A DNA stretch of 64,000 nucleotides from Neoroseomonas alkaliterrae (GTDB lineage: Bacteria > Pseudomonadota > Alphaproteobacteria > Acetobacterales > Acetobacteraceae): positions 186,001-250,000 of the forward strand of contig NZ_JACIJE010000006.1 in assembly GCF_014199195.1 (NCBI RefSeq), read 5' to 3'. Each line of letters opens with the position of its first letter. Within the stretch, counting starts at the first letter, position 1. Under the pieces are notes generated by a model. The model worked only from the letters and a program-made list of their open reading frames with translations, ran no database searches and had not been told where the DNA came from. Below, piece after piece: positions 55,414 through 63,372 of the stretch. The position numbers and the translations under genes are program-made.

Positions 55414-56034
55414 TCAAGCGAAACCGACCGCCTCGCGCAGGGCGCGGGCCCTCGCGGCGACCGCCTCGGCGGAATCGCCCGGCCGGTAGAGCGCGGAGCC
55501 GACGCCGAACCCGGCCGCCCCGGCCGCCTTCCAGGCCGGGATGGTTTGCGCCGACATCCCGCCCACCGGCAGGATCGCCGTGCCCTTCGGCAGCACCGCG
55601 AGCAGCGCCCGGACGACCGAAGGCGAGGCCATCTCGGCCGGGAAGAGCTTGAGCGCATCCGCCCCCGCGCCGAGCAGCGCGAAGGCCTCGGCGGGCGAGA
55701 GGAAGCCGGGGCAGGCGATCAGCCCGCGCGCCCGCGCGGCGAGCACCAGCGCCGGGTCGGCATGCGGCGTGACCATCAGCCGCCCGCCCGCGCGCACCAC
55801 GCCCGCGATCTCCTCCTCGGTCGTCACGGTGCCGGCGCCGATCAGCGCGCGATCCCCGAAGGCGGCCGCGAGGCGGCGGATGCTCTCGAAGGGTCGCGGG
55901 GAGTTGAGCGGCACCTCGATGACATTGAGCCCCTCGGCGAGCAGCGCCGCGCCGACGGCCTCCGCCTCCTCGGGGCGGATGCCGCGCAGGATGGCGACGA
56001 TGGGGCAGGCGTCGAGCCAGGGGGCGAGGCTCAC
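55414..56034 (-). CDS. dgoA: 2-dehydro-3-deoxy-6-phosphogalactonate aldolase
   Basis: A 206-residue class I aldolase (KDPG/KDPGal aldolase family) that splits the phosphorylated keto acid to pyruvate and glyceraldehyde 3-phosphate. The catalytic Glu is in IEVPLNSP and the Schiff-base Lys in DALKLFPAE; the opening PIVAILRGI is typical of DgoA. It starts with GTG at 56034 overlapping the kinase stop (GTGA), so the pair is coupled. Galactonate specificity is inferred from the partner kinase. Confidence 0.93.
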   Translation of the reverse strand: MSLAPWLDACPIVAILRGIRPEEAEAVGAALLAEGLNVIEVPLNSPRPFESIRRLAAAFGDRALIGAGTVTTEEEIAGVVRAGGRLMVTPHADPALVLAARARGLIACPGFLSPAEAFALLGAGADALKLFPAEMASPSVVRALLAVLPKGTAILPVGGMSAQTIPAWKAAGAAGFGVGSALYRPGDSAEAVAARARALREAVGFA

Positions 56035-56915
56035 CGGAGCCGCTCCGCCGCGAGGAACAGGCCCCGCGCCGCGGCATGGGCGGGCGCGGTGCGGTGCGGC
56101 ACGCCGAAGGCGTCGAGCGCCTCGCCGTAGCGCGCGGTGAGGCTTTCCGCGCCGATCAGGACGACCGGCGGCGCGACGCCCTCCTCGAGCGCGGCGGCGA
56201 CCTCGTGCCCGATCAGCAGGCCCGAGAGGCAGGAGGCGGCCTCGGCCTCCTCCATCTCGTCGAACAGCGCGGCGGCGCGCAGGCCGAAGAGGTGGTGCAG
56301 CAGCCCGCCGCCCTGCCTGGCGCGCGCGAGCCCGCGGGCGAAGCCGCCGGGATGGTGGGGCGCGCGGATGTCCATCATGCGCGCGAGGATCGTATGGCCC
56401 GCCAGCGCCGCGAAGGCCTCCCCCGTCAGATGCGTGCGGAAGCCGAGCACCGCGTCCCCCTTCACCTGCGCCCATTTCGAATGGCTGCCGGGCAGGCAGA
56501 CGGTCGCCTCCTGCGGGCCGATCGCCGCGGCGGCGCCGAGGATCTGCGTCTCCTCCCCGCGCATCACCTCCGGCACGCCATGGGCGTCGCGGCAGGACAG
56601 GCCGGGCAGCACGCGCACCTCGGCGGCCGCGAAGGGCGCGGGAACGGCGGCGGCGGCAAGGCCATCGAGGCCGGCGGGGCAGGGGAGATAGGGCGCCTCC
56701 ACCCAGCCCTGCCGGCTGCCCACCATGCCCGAGAGCAGCACGCGCCGCTCCCCCGCCGCGATCCAGTCGCCCGCGATCTCCTCGAGCATCGCGGCGAAGC
56801 CTCCCGGCTCGACCGTCAGGATGCCGCGCGGGAGGCAGCGCGTGCCGCCCAGCGCCCCGTCCGGCCCGATGCGATAGGCCCGGAGGCTCGAAGTGCCCCA
56901 GTCAACGCCGATCAT
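56031..56915 (-). CDS. dgoK: 2-dehydro-3-deoxygalactonokinase
   Basis: A 294-residue sugar-acid kinase of the DgoK family. It begins IGVDWGTSSLRAYRI (phosphate-binding loop of the actin-like fold), with SGMVGSRQGWVEAPY, LPGSHSKWAQV and a C-terminal LIGAESLTARYG segment. It phosphorylates KDGal before aldolase cleavage. A start at 56915 is preferred over 56972 because the family begins there and GAAGGG precedes it. Confidence 0.93.
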   Translation of the reverse strand: MIGVDWGTSSLRAYRIGPDGALGGTRCLPRGILTVEPGGFAAMLEEIAGDWIAAGERRVLLSGMVGSRQGWVEAPYLPCPAGLDGLAAAAVPAPFAAAEVRVLPGLSCRDAHGVPEVMRGEETQILGAAAAIGPQEATVCLPGSHSKWAQVKGDAVLGFRTHLTGEAFAALAGHTILARMMDIRAPHHPGGFARGLARARQGGGLLHHLFGLRAAALFDEMEEAEAASCLSGLLIGHEVAAALEEGVAPPVVLIGAESLTARYGEALDAFGVPHRTAPAHAAARGLFLAAERLR

Positions 56916-57038
56916 GACGCCCTTCCTCTCGCGGCGCGCCGCGCCGTTGTCGTATCCCGGGAGGAACATCAACCCCGGGTTTCATGCGCTGCCTACAGAC
57001 CTGTCCGGCGCTTGTCCATGCCGGGGGCGGCGGCCCGT

Positions 57039-57755
57039 TCAGCCAAGCCGCGCGAGCGGGCCAAGGGCCGGAACGCGCGCCGGCTCGGCGCCTGCGGCGC
57101 GCAGCGCCCCCCACAAAGCGAGCGCGACCGAATCGAGCACCGGCACATCCGTCACCGCGGCGGCGGCATCGAGGCCGCGGAAGTTGGTGCAGTGCACGGC
57201 GATGGCATCGCAGCCCTCGGCGGCGACCTCGCGCACCAGCCGCGTCACCAGCGCGGGCGGATGGCCGGCGAAGGAGAAGTTGCCGGGATCCTCGAGGTGG
57301 CGCTCGGCCGCGGGTTCGAAGCCCTCGGCGCGGAGATTGGCGAGGATCGCCGCCTGCACGCTCGACAGATAGGGCGTCACGAGGCCGACCCGCCGCGCCC
57401 CGAGCGCGCGCAGCGCCGCGTGCAGCGCGAGGGTGGCGGTGGTGGCCGGGATGCCCGTCGCCGCCGTGATGGCCGCGCAGAGCGCGCGGTCGGCCGCCGC
57501 GCCGAGCCAGGCGCCCGAGGTGCCGTTCCAGCAGATCGCATGGACCTTCGCATCGGCCAGCATCTCCGCCGCGGCGAGCATCGGCGCGATGTCGAACTGC
57601 CCGGTCGAGCCGCCCTCGAGGGTGATGGAGAGCACGCGCAGGCGCTGGAAATGCGCGGTGATGCCCTCGGTGCCCGCGAGCAGCCGCGCCGTGGACGGCT
57701 CCAGCACGGTGTTCGAGGACGGGGTGAGCATCCCGAGCCGGACCGCGGCTGCCAT
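57039..57755 (-). CDS. Maleate isomerase / Asp-Glu racemase superfamily enzyme
   Basis: A 238-residue cysteine-dependent enzyme of the Asp/Glu racemase fold. The pair of active-site cysteines is likely in ICWNGTSGAW and VHCTNFRG. The N-terminal LGMLTPSSNTVLEP matches the maleate cis-trans isomerase/arylmalonate decarboxylase subgroup. It overlaps the ABC permease gene by one base, so the imported compound is probably its substrate or precursor. Maleate or an aromatic-ring breakdown product would fit but is not shown. Confidence 0.87.
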   Translation of the reverse strand: MAAAVRLGMLTPSSNTVLEPSTARLLAGTEGITAHFQRLRVLSITLEGGSTGQFDIAPMLAAAEMLADAKVHAICWNGTSGAWLGAAADRALCAAITAATGIPATTATLALHAALRALGARRVGLVTPYLSSVQAAILANLRAEGFEPAAERHLEDPGNFSFAGHPPALVTRLVREVAAEGCDAIAVHCTNFRGLDAAAAVTDVPVLDSVALALWGALRAAGAEPARVPALGPLARLG

Positions 57756-58588
57756 CAGCCCCCCGTCGCGAGCCGCGGGTCGTTCTGTCCGCGCGTCGCC
57801 CAGCCGGTGGTGCGCTCCTCGATCGTCACCGCCACCCAGTACATCGCCACCCCCATCACGCCGGTGACGATCAGCCCGGCGAAGACCAGCGGCACGTCGA
57901 AGCGGGAGGAGGCGACCAGCATCAGGTGGCCGATCCCCTCGTTCGCCGCCACCGTCTCGCTGATGATGGAGCCGACGAAGGCGACGGTGATCGCGACCTT
58001 CAGCGAGGCGAAGAAATACGGCATCGAGCGCGGCAGGCCGACCTTGGCGATGATGTCGCGCTGGCTCGCGCCGAGGGCGCGCAGCACGTCGCGCAGTTCG
58101 GGCTCCACCGTGGCGATGCCGGTCGCGACATTCACCACGATCGGGAAGAAGGAGATCAGGAAGGCGGTCAGCACGGCCGGCCAGAACCCCGCGCCGAACC
58201 AGATCACCAGGATCGGCACCACCGCGACCTTGGGCACCGAGTTGAAGGCGATCAGCAGCGGATAGAGCCCGCGATAGACCAGCACCGAACTGCCGATCGC
58301 GACGCCGAGCAGCAGCCCGAACACCACCGCGAGGAGGAAGCCGATCACGGTCGTGAGCAGCGTCGCCCAGGCGTTGGAGAGGAGGGGCTGCCACCAGCGG
58401 ACCATGCTCTCGGCGATCACGCTCGGCGCGGGCAGGATGAAGGGCTCGATACCGAAGAGGCGCACCGCTGCTTCCCAGACCAGGAACATCCCCGCGATCA
58501 CGAGCCAGGGCAGGGCGTTCTCCAGCCGGCGGCGGCGGCGGGCGGCCTCGGCCAGCGCCTCGGCGGAACGCGCGGCGCTAGGGCGCAT
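57755..58588 (-). CDS. ABC importer permease (SsuC/TauC type)
   Basis: A 277-residue inner membrane permease with about six helices and the coupling motif GASQRDIIAKVGLPRSMPY. This is the nitrate/sulfonate/taurine/thiamine-precursor import subfamily. Its start overlaps the ATPase gene by 11 nt and its end overlaps the isomerase gene. Confidence 0.92.
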   Translation of the reverse strand: MRPSAARSAEALAEAARRRRRLENALPWLVIAGMFLVWEAAVRLFGIEPFILPAPSVIAESMVRWWQPLLSNAWATLLTTVIGFLLAVVFGLLLGVAIGSSVLVYRGLYPLLIAFNSVPKVAVVPILVIWFGAGFWPAVLTAFLISFFPIVVNVATGIATVEPELRDVLRALGASQRDIIAKVGLPRSMPYFFASLKVAITVAFVGSIISETVAANEGIGHLMLVASSRFDVPLVFAGLIVTGVMGVAMYWVAVTIEERTTGWATRGQNDPRLATGG

Positions 58589-59387
58589 CGCTCGCCTCCA
58601 CCGCGCGGCGGGCGTCGCTGATGCGGTCGCGCAGCTCGTGGACGATGGCCTGGAAGCCGGCCTCGTAGGTGAGGTCGAGGCGGCGCGGCCGCGGATAGGG
58701 CACGCGGCGCTCGGCGATGATGCGCCCGGGCCGGGCGGACATGATCAGCACGCGGTCCGAGAGATAGACCGCCTCCTTCAGGTCGTGCGTCACCAGCACC
58801 ACGGTCGGCTTCTTCGCCAGCCACACATCCTGCAGCACGTCCCACAGATCCTCGCGCGTGAAGACGTCGAGCGCGCCGAAGGGCTCGTCGAGCATCAGCA
58901 GCCGCGGGTCGTGCACCAGCGCCCGGCAGAGCGAGGCGCGCTGCTGCATGCCCCCCGAGAGCTGCCAGGGGAACTTCGCCTCGAACCCCTCGAGGCCGAC
59001 GAGCCTGAGCAGCGCTCGGGCGTGCCGCTCGTAGCTGCCGCGCTTGGCGCGCAGCTCGCGGCGGTGCGGCTGCACGACCTCGAGCGGCAGCATCACGTTG
59101 TCGAGGATGCTGCGCCAGGGCAGCAGCGTCGGGTTCTGGAAGGCCATGCCGGCGATGGAGAGCGGGCCCGCGACCTCCCGCCCGTCCACGATCACCGTGC
59201 CCTCGGTGGGCGGCCAGAGGCCGGTGACGAGGCGCATCAGCGTGGACTTGCCGCAGCCCGAGGGGCCGACCACGGCGACGAACTCGCCCTCGGCGACATC
59301 GAGGCTGGTGCCGCTGAGCGCCAGCGTGCCCTCGACGCCGCCATAGCGCATGGCGACGCCGTCGATCTGCAGGAACGGCGCCGCCAC
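58578..59387 (-). CDS. ABC importer ATP-binding protein
   Basis: A 269-residue ATPase: Walker A GPSGCGKST at 41-49, signature LSGGMQQRA at about 143, Walker B LLMLDEPF and switch His in LVTHDLKEA. It is of the SsuB/TauB type. The GTG at 59387 is 5 nt after the stop of the binding-protein gene; the ATG 12 codons in is too late for the first strand. Confidence 0.93.
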   Translation of the reverse strand: MAAPFLQIDGVAMRYGGVEGTLALSGTSLDVAEGEFVAVVGPSGCGKSTLMRLVTGLWPPTEGTVIVDGREVAGPLSIAGMAFQNPTLLPWRSILDNVMLPLEVVQPHRRELRAKRGSYERHARALLRLVGLEGFEAKFPWQLSGGMQQRASLCRALVHDPRLLMLDEPFGALDVFTREDLWDVLQDVWLAKKPTVVLVTHDLKEAVYLSDRVLIMSARPGRIIAERRVPYPRPRRLDLTYEAGFQAIVHELRDRISDARRAVEASDAP

Positions 59388-59392
59388 CGGGC

Positions 59393-60415
59393 TCAGATCC
59401 GCCGGGCGGCCGCGGGCGGCAGGAAGTCCGGCGTGTAGATCTGCGCGGCCTGCAGCCGCGGCTGGAGGTTGTAGGCCTCCTCCACCGCGCGGATGGCGGC
59501 CTGCAGCCGGGCCGGGTCCACGGCGGAGATGCCGTTGGCGCGGACATTGTCGGTCATGATGACGCGCTCGACATTCATCTCGTGCCGCTCGCGCTCCAGC
59601 GCCACGTCGGTCAGCGGCTCGACGCGGCGGAGCACGTCGAGCATCTCCTGCCCGTTGCGCACGCCCTCGACGAAGGCGCGCATCAGCGCCGCGGTCACGC
59701 CGCGCACGGCGGCGGGGTTGGCCTCGAGAAAGCGGCGGGTGGTCAGGATCGCCCCGCCATAGAGGTTCAGCCCGTGGTCGTAGTACATCATCACGCGCTG
59801 CTGGTTGTGGGGCAGCCCGATGCCCTTGAGCGCGAGCGCCGAGGTGGTCACGAAGCCGGTCACGCCGTCGGCCTCGCGCCGGACCAGCATCGGCTCCCGC
59901 AGCGCGGGCGTGACCGAGATGAAGGTGACCTTCGAGGCGTCGATCCCCGCCGCCTTGGCGAAGGCGGGAAAGAGCTGGCGGCCGGCGTCGAAGTCCGGCG
60001 CGGCGAGGCGCCGCCCCTCGAGATCCTTCGGCGTGCGGATCGGCCCGTCGGCGCGCACGATGGCGCAGAGCGGGCTGCGGTCGTGCATGATCGCGACCGC
60101 GACGATGCCGCGATCGGGGTTCTCGGCCATGAAGCGGATGGCGGGGTTCAGGTCGGCATAGCCCATGTCGTAGGAGCCGCCGGCCAGCGCCACCGGCACG
60201 CCGCCCGAGCCCTGGCCGCGGTCCACCGTCACCTCGAGGCCGGCCTCGCGGAAATAGCCCTTCTCGCGCGCCACCAGGGCGAAGGCGTTGGGCGACTGGA
60301 AGGCCCAGTCGAGGGTGAGGCGCACCCGCGCGGCCTGGGCGCGGGCGAGGCCGGGTGCCGCGAGCACGCCGCCCGCCGCGAGAAGGGCTGCGCGACGCGA
60401 GAAGCCGAGGACCAT
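59393..60415 (-). CDS. ABC importer substrate-binding protein, NMT1/THI5-like
   Basis: A 340-residue periplasmic binding protein with a Tat-like leader (SRRAALLAAGGVLAAPGLARA). The NMT1/THI5 fold begins with RLTLDWAFQSPNAFALVARE, seen also in pyrimidine-precursor and riboflavin binders. With the permease and ATPase it makes a full importer in one operon, ending in the isomerase-like gene. The ligand is open; aromatic or heterocyclic molecules are typical. Confidence 0.9.
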   Translation of the reverse strand: MVLGFSRRAALLAAGGVLAAPGLARAQAARVRLTLDWAFQSPNAFALVAREKGYFREAGLEVTVDRGQGSGGVPVALAGGSYDMGYADLNPAIRFMAENPDRGIVAVAIMHDRSPLCAIVRADGPIRTPKDLEGRRLAAPDFDAGRQLFPAFAKAAGIDASKVTFISVTPALREPMLVRREADGVTGFVTTSALALKGIGLPHNQQRVMMYYDHGLNLYGGAILTTRRFLEANPAAVRGVTAALMRAFVEGVRNGQEMLDVLRRVEPLTDVALERERHEMNVERVIMTDNVRANGISAVDPARLQAAIRAVEEAYNLQPRLQAAQIYTPDFLPPAAARRI

Positions 60416-60526
60416 GGTGATGTCTCCCTGACGGCCGGGCGGACCGGCCCGGATGCTCTGTGCGGCATCACGGGCCTGTCACGCAAGGCGCGCGGCGGGG
60501 CCAGGGGCGGGAAACCGCGCTGCGCG

Positions 60527-60543
60527 GGCGGGCGATGCCCGCC
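60527..60543. terminator. 7-bp GC hairpin downstream of the orphan gene
   Basis: GGCGGGC-GAT-GCCCGCC lies 31 nt after the end of the minus-strand 216-aa gene and upstream of the ABC binding-protein start. It has no T-run. A terminator or processing hairpin for the orphan gene is likely. Confidence 0.4.
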
Positions 60544-60573
60544 GAATGGGCAGGTGCCGGCGCCGGGCGCGCC

Positions 60574-61224
60574 TCAGGGCGGCACCATGAAGGCCGAGGC
60601 CGCGCAGGCGCGGGCGAGCAGGGACCGCATCGCCGGGTTGGCATGCCCCTCATGGGCGGTCAGCGCGTCCATCGGGCAGAAGTATTCGTGCGGGTGCGGC
60701 ACCTGATGGCGGGCGAAGCCGTCATACTGCTCGCGCTGCAGGCCGTAGAGCACGCGCAGGTCGCGCACCGGCACCGTCAGCGCGGCGACCGGCTCGGCGG
60801 CCAGGAAGGGGATGATGCGCCAGCGCGGCGTCGGGTCATTGGCCTGCAGCGGGGCGAGCAGCCAGGGCAGCGGGCAATGGGCCAGCAGCGCGACCGTCGA
60901 GGGGGCGAAGCGCGAGCGCTTGTCGAGCAGGTTCTGGTAGGTCGAGCAGGCCTCGATGCAGAGGATGTCGGCATAGGGATCCTCCGCGGTGCCGCCGAAA
61001 TGCAGCCAGAGCCCGTCGGGGATGGTGCGCATGCGGTCCGAGCCGGGGATCTTCAGATAGGGCTGCGCGACCGGCTCCCCGTCCGAGGGGCGGCCGCGCA
61101 GCCAGGCGCCCTCCGCCCCGAGGCTGGCCGTGCCCGGGGGGCGTTGCGGCCAGGTCTTGAGGCGGTCGCGGACCAGGGTGTCGAGACGCTCGGGACGACG
61201 TGCGAAACGGCGGAGCTCGCTCAT
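60574..61224 (-). CDS. Orphan 216-aa protein of unknown function
   Basis: I do not recognise this protein. It has no signal peptide or membrane helix, is rich in Arg, Pro and aromatic residues, and contains conserved-looking segments such as LWLHFGGTAEDPYADILCIEAC, here described at about residues 72-93. Two Cys (in ILCIEAC) and His-rich HPHEYFCP near residue 185 could bind metal. Start ATG at 61224 follows an AT-rich promoter region and the gene stands alone, facing the UPF0114 terminator. Coding quality (third-position G/C) supports a real gene. Confidence 0.75.
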   Translation of the reverse strand: MSELRRFARRPERLDTLVRDRLKTWPQRPPGTASLGAEGAWLRGRPSDGEPVAQPYLKIPGSDRMRTIPDGLWLHFGGTAEDPYADILCIEACSTYQNLLDKRSRFAPSTVALLAHCPLPWLLAPLQANDPTPRWRIIPFLAAEPVAALTVPVRDLRVLYGLQREQYDGFARHQVPHPHEYFCPMDALTAHEGHANPAMRSLLARACAASAFMVPP

Positions 61225-61258
61225 GAGAGGAATTCACGGACCTTGTTATCAACCTAAA

Positions 61259-61273
61259 CGCGAAAATATCGCG
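61259..61273. other. Short AT-centred palindrome upstream of the orphan gene
   Basis: CGCGA-N5-TCGCG (CGCGAAAATATCGCG) is 35 nt upstream of the start of the orphan gene in an AT-rich stretch. It could be an operator. The arms are only 5 bp. Confidence 0.25.
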
Positions 61274-61342
61274 AGCTTGACGCCGGGCAAGCGGAATCCC
61301 GGTCCTTGGGACGCTCAATGGTTGATTTGACGAAAAGTAAAC

Positions 61343-61370
61343 GCGCGCCATGGAAATGAACGCGGCGCGC
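61343..61370. terminator. Rho-independent terminator, possibly bidirectional
   Basis: GCGCGCC and GGCGCGC form a 7-bp stem with a 14-nt loop. On the plus strand TTTTT follows directly (61371-61375). On the minus strand GTTTACTTTT follows, which suits the UPF0114 gene ending 71 nt before it. This is the clearest intrinsic terminator in the window. Confidence 0.75.
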
Positions 61371-61440
61371 TTTTTGACCGGATCTCAGCAGTGCGGTCCA
61401 AACCCCTGCCGGGGCGTGATTCCGCCGCGCCGAGCCCGGC

Positions 61441-61950
61441 TCAGGCCTTGCTCTCCGGCTTGCCGCCCGCCGCGATCCGGTCGGTCAGCGCGAGGATCAG
61501 CGCGCCCACCAGGAAGACGCAGTGCAGCCCCACCGCCCAGGCGAGCGTCCGGTCGGAATAGCCATCCGCGCGCAGGAACATCTGCAGGAGCTGGATCGAG
61601 GAGATCGCCACGATCGAGCCCGCGAGCTTCACCTTGAGGTTCCCCGGGTCGAGCTTGCGGATCCAGCCCATCCCCTGCGCCTTGCCCTGCTCCCCGAAGG
61701 GCGAGACGAGGCTGTCCCAGGAGGCGAGGATCACCATCACCACCAGCGCCGCCACCAGGGTCCAGTCGAGCAGGTGCAGCAGGTCGAGCAGCGCCTGGTC
61801 CTCGGGCGCGCTCAGGATGCCGGTGCCGAACTTCCACAGCTTGGCCAGGAAGCGCACCGCGAAGAAGCCGAGCGCGACGACGAGGCCGAGCAGGAACACC
61901 GCCGCGATCCAGCGGCTCATGAGAATGAGGTTGGCGAGAATCGGCCGCAT
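61441..61950 (-). CDS. UPF0114 family membrane protein
   Basis: A 169-residue integral membrane protein with about four helices. It matches the UPF0114 (YqhA/TIGR00645) family by MSRWIAAVFLLGLVVALGFF, the loop LLDLLHLLDWTLVAALVVMV and LKVKLAGSIVAISSIQLLQ. Function is unknown. The ATG at 61950 has GGAGG at 8 nt, better than the upstream ATG at 61971. Confidence 0.92.
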   Translation of the reverse strand: MRPILANLILMSRWIAAVFLLGLVVALGFFAVRFLAKLWKFGTGILSAPEDQALLDLLHLLDWTLVAALVVMVILASWDSLVSPFGEQGKAQGMGWIRKLDPGNLKVKLAGSIVAISSIQLLQMFLRADGYSDRTLAWAVGLHCVFLVGALILALTDRIAAGGKPESKA

Positions 61951-62009
61951 GGGATGAACCTCCGCGGGCATGCTTATGGCCGAACGCGCGACCGGAGGGG
62001 AGTGAACCG

Positions 62010-62363
62010 ATGGACATCCGACGCATCGCCGAGGAGGAGCGCCTCTCGGGCGCTGTCGTCTCCGGCGGCTTCATCTGGCTCGCGGGACAGGTCGCCGACG
62101 ATGCGAGCCTCGATGCCGAGGGCCAGACCGCCGACATCCTGCGCCAGATCGACGCCCTGCTGGCCGAGGCCGGCACCGACAAGCGCGCGCTACTCAGCGT
62201 AACCGTGGTGCTCGCCGACATCCGCGACGCGCCGGCGATGAACCGCGCCTGGGATGCCTGGCTCGACCGCGGCCACAAGCCCGCGCGCATGACGATCGAG
62301 GCCCCGCTCGTGGATCCCGCCTGGCGGGTCGAGATCACCGGCGTGGCCCGCGCCCCCGCGTGA
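62010..62363 (+). CDS. RidA/YjgF family protein
   Basis: A 117-residue protein of the RidA superfamily (imine/enamine deaminases). Features are SGGFIWLAGQVADDASLDAE and QTADILRQIDALLAEAGTDK, with the family's substrate-site Arg in the PARMTIEAPLVDPAWRVEI segment. Archetypal RidA keeps a TRxxV motif; here the ending is VEITGVARAP, so it may be a divergent group. It is translationally coupled with the channel gene (GTGA overlap). Confidence 0.88.
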   Translation: MDIRRIAEEERLSGAVVSGGFIWLAGQVADDASLDAEGQTADILRQIDALLAEAGTDKRALLSVTVVLADIRDAPAMNRAWDAWLDRGHKPARMTIEAPLVDPAWRVEITGVARAPA

Positions 62364-63313
62364 ACGCGCCGCCCGAACCCTACCGCCCGCCCGAGGGCTG
62401 GCTGCGCTCGGTGCTGATGACCTTCGGCTTCGGCCTGCTGGTCGCCGGCGGCGTCGCGGATGAGGGCACGGTCTTTCCCTTCCTCGTCATCGGCGTCGCC
62501 GCCCTCGGCGTCGGCACACTCTACCTGCTGTTCCCGCACGGGCTGCACTTCGCCTTCGGCGCGAGCGCGGGCTTCGCCGTCTATGCCTGCCTCTTCGCGG
62601 TGATGGGGCGCGCCGCCTTCCCCGAGGCGCCGGGCTGGGCGCGCGCACCCGCCTTCCTGCTGCCGGTCGCGGCCTTCCTGGTCGCGATATGGCGGCGGCG
62701 ACGATCGCTGCGCCTGGTCGCCGAGGCCGAGCGGCCCTTCGACCTCGTGCACCTGCCGCGCATGGCGCGCTGGCTGGTCCCGGTGTGGTCGGTCGGCGCG
62801 CTCTGCCTCGCCCTGCCGGTGAACCGCCTGCCGCCGCCCGAGCAGGCGGTCGCGCTGCTGGCGGCGATGGGGGTGATCTCCGTCGTCGTCGCGGCCTCGG
62901 TCGGCGGCGTTGTGCGGCTGCTGACGGACATGGCGCTGCTGACCGAGGAGCTCGCCTCCCGCGCCTCGCGGCTGCTGGTGCCGGTCGTCGCCTTCCTCGC
63001 CATGTATGCGATGCTGGTCGTGGCCTTCGCCTGCTTCTACCGCATCGCCCAGGGGCTTTCGGTCGTGCCGCTCTTCGCCGGGCCGCAGGGGCCGGTGCCG
63101 CTGCGCTTCCCCGATGCGCTCTATTTCAGCCTCGTCACCCAGGCGACGGTGGGCTACGGCGACGTCACGCCGCATGACGAGGGCATCCGGCTGCTGGCTT
63201 CGGTGCAGGTCATCGCCGGCCAGGTGCTGCTGCTCTTCGGCTTCGCCGAGATCATGCGCACGCGCCGCGTGACGGGCGGGGAGCCGCGCCGCCGCGAACC
63301 CGCCGGGGACTAG
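62360..63313 (+). CDS. Potassium channel-like protein with TVGYGD filter
   Basis: A 317-residue membrane protein with about eight helices in two groups. Near the C-terminus is one ion-channel pore, with the selectivity filter TVGYGDV at about 262-268 between two helices (Ion_trans_2 type). The first 190 residues are a separate hydrophobic domain, interrupted by an Arg-rich loop (WRRRRSLRLV). The GTG start lies within the ridA-like stop codon. No RCK nucleotide-binding domain is present, so its gating is unclear. Confidence 0.85.
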   Translation: MNAPPEPYRPPEGWLRSVLMTFGFGLLVAGGVADEGTVFPFLVIGVAALGVGTLYLLFPHGLHFAFGASAGFAVYACLFAVMGRAAFPEAPGWARAPAFLLPVAAFLVAIWRRRRSLRLVAEAERPFDLVHLPRMARWLVPVWSVGALCLALPVNRLPPPEQAVALLAAMGVISVVVAASVGGVVRLLTDMALLTEELASRASRLLVPVVAFLAMYAMLVVAFACFYRIAQGLSVVPLFAGPQGPVPLRFPDALYFSLVTQATVGYGDVTPHDEGIRLLASVQVIAGQVLLLFGFAEIMRTRRVTGGEPRRREPAGD

Positions 63314-63372
63314 GCTGGTTTCGGCCGCAATCCTGCCCGATGCTGGCATGCAGGCGAGAGGAAGTGGCTGCG

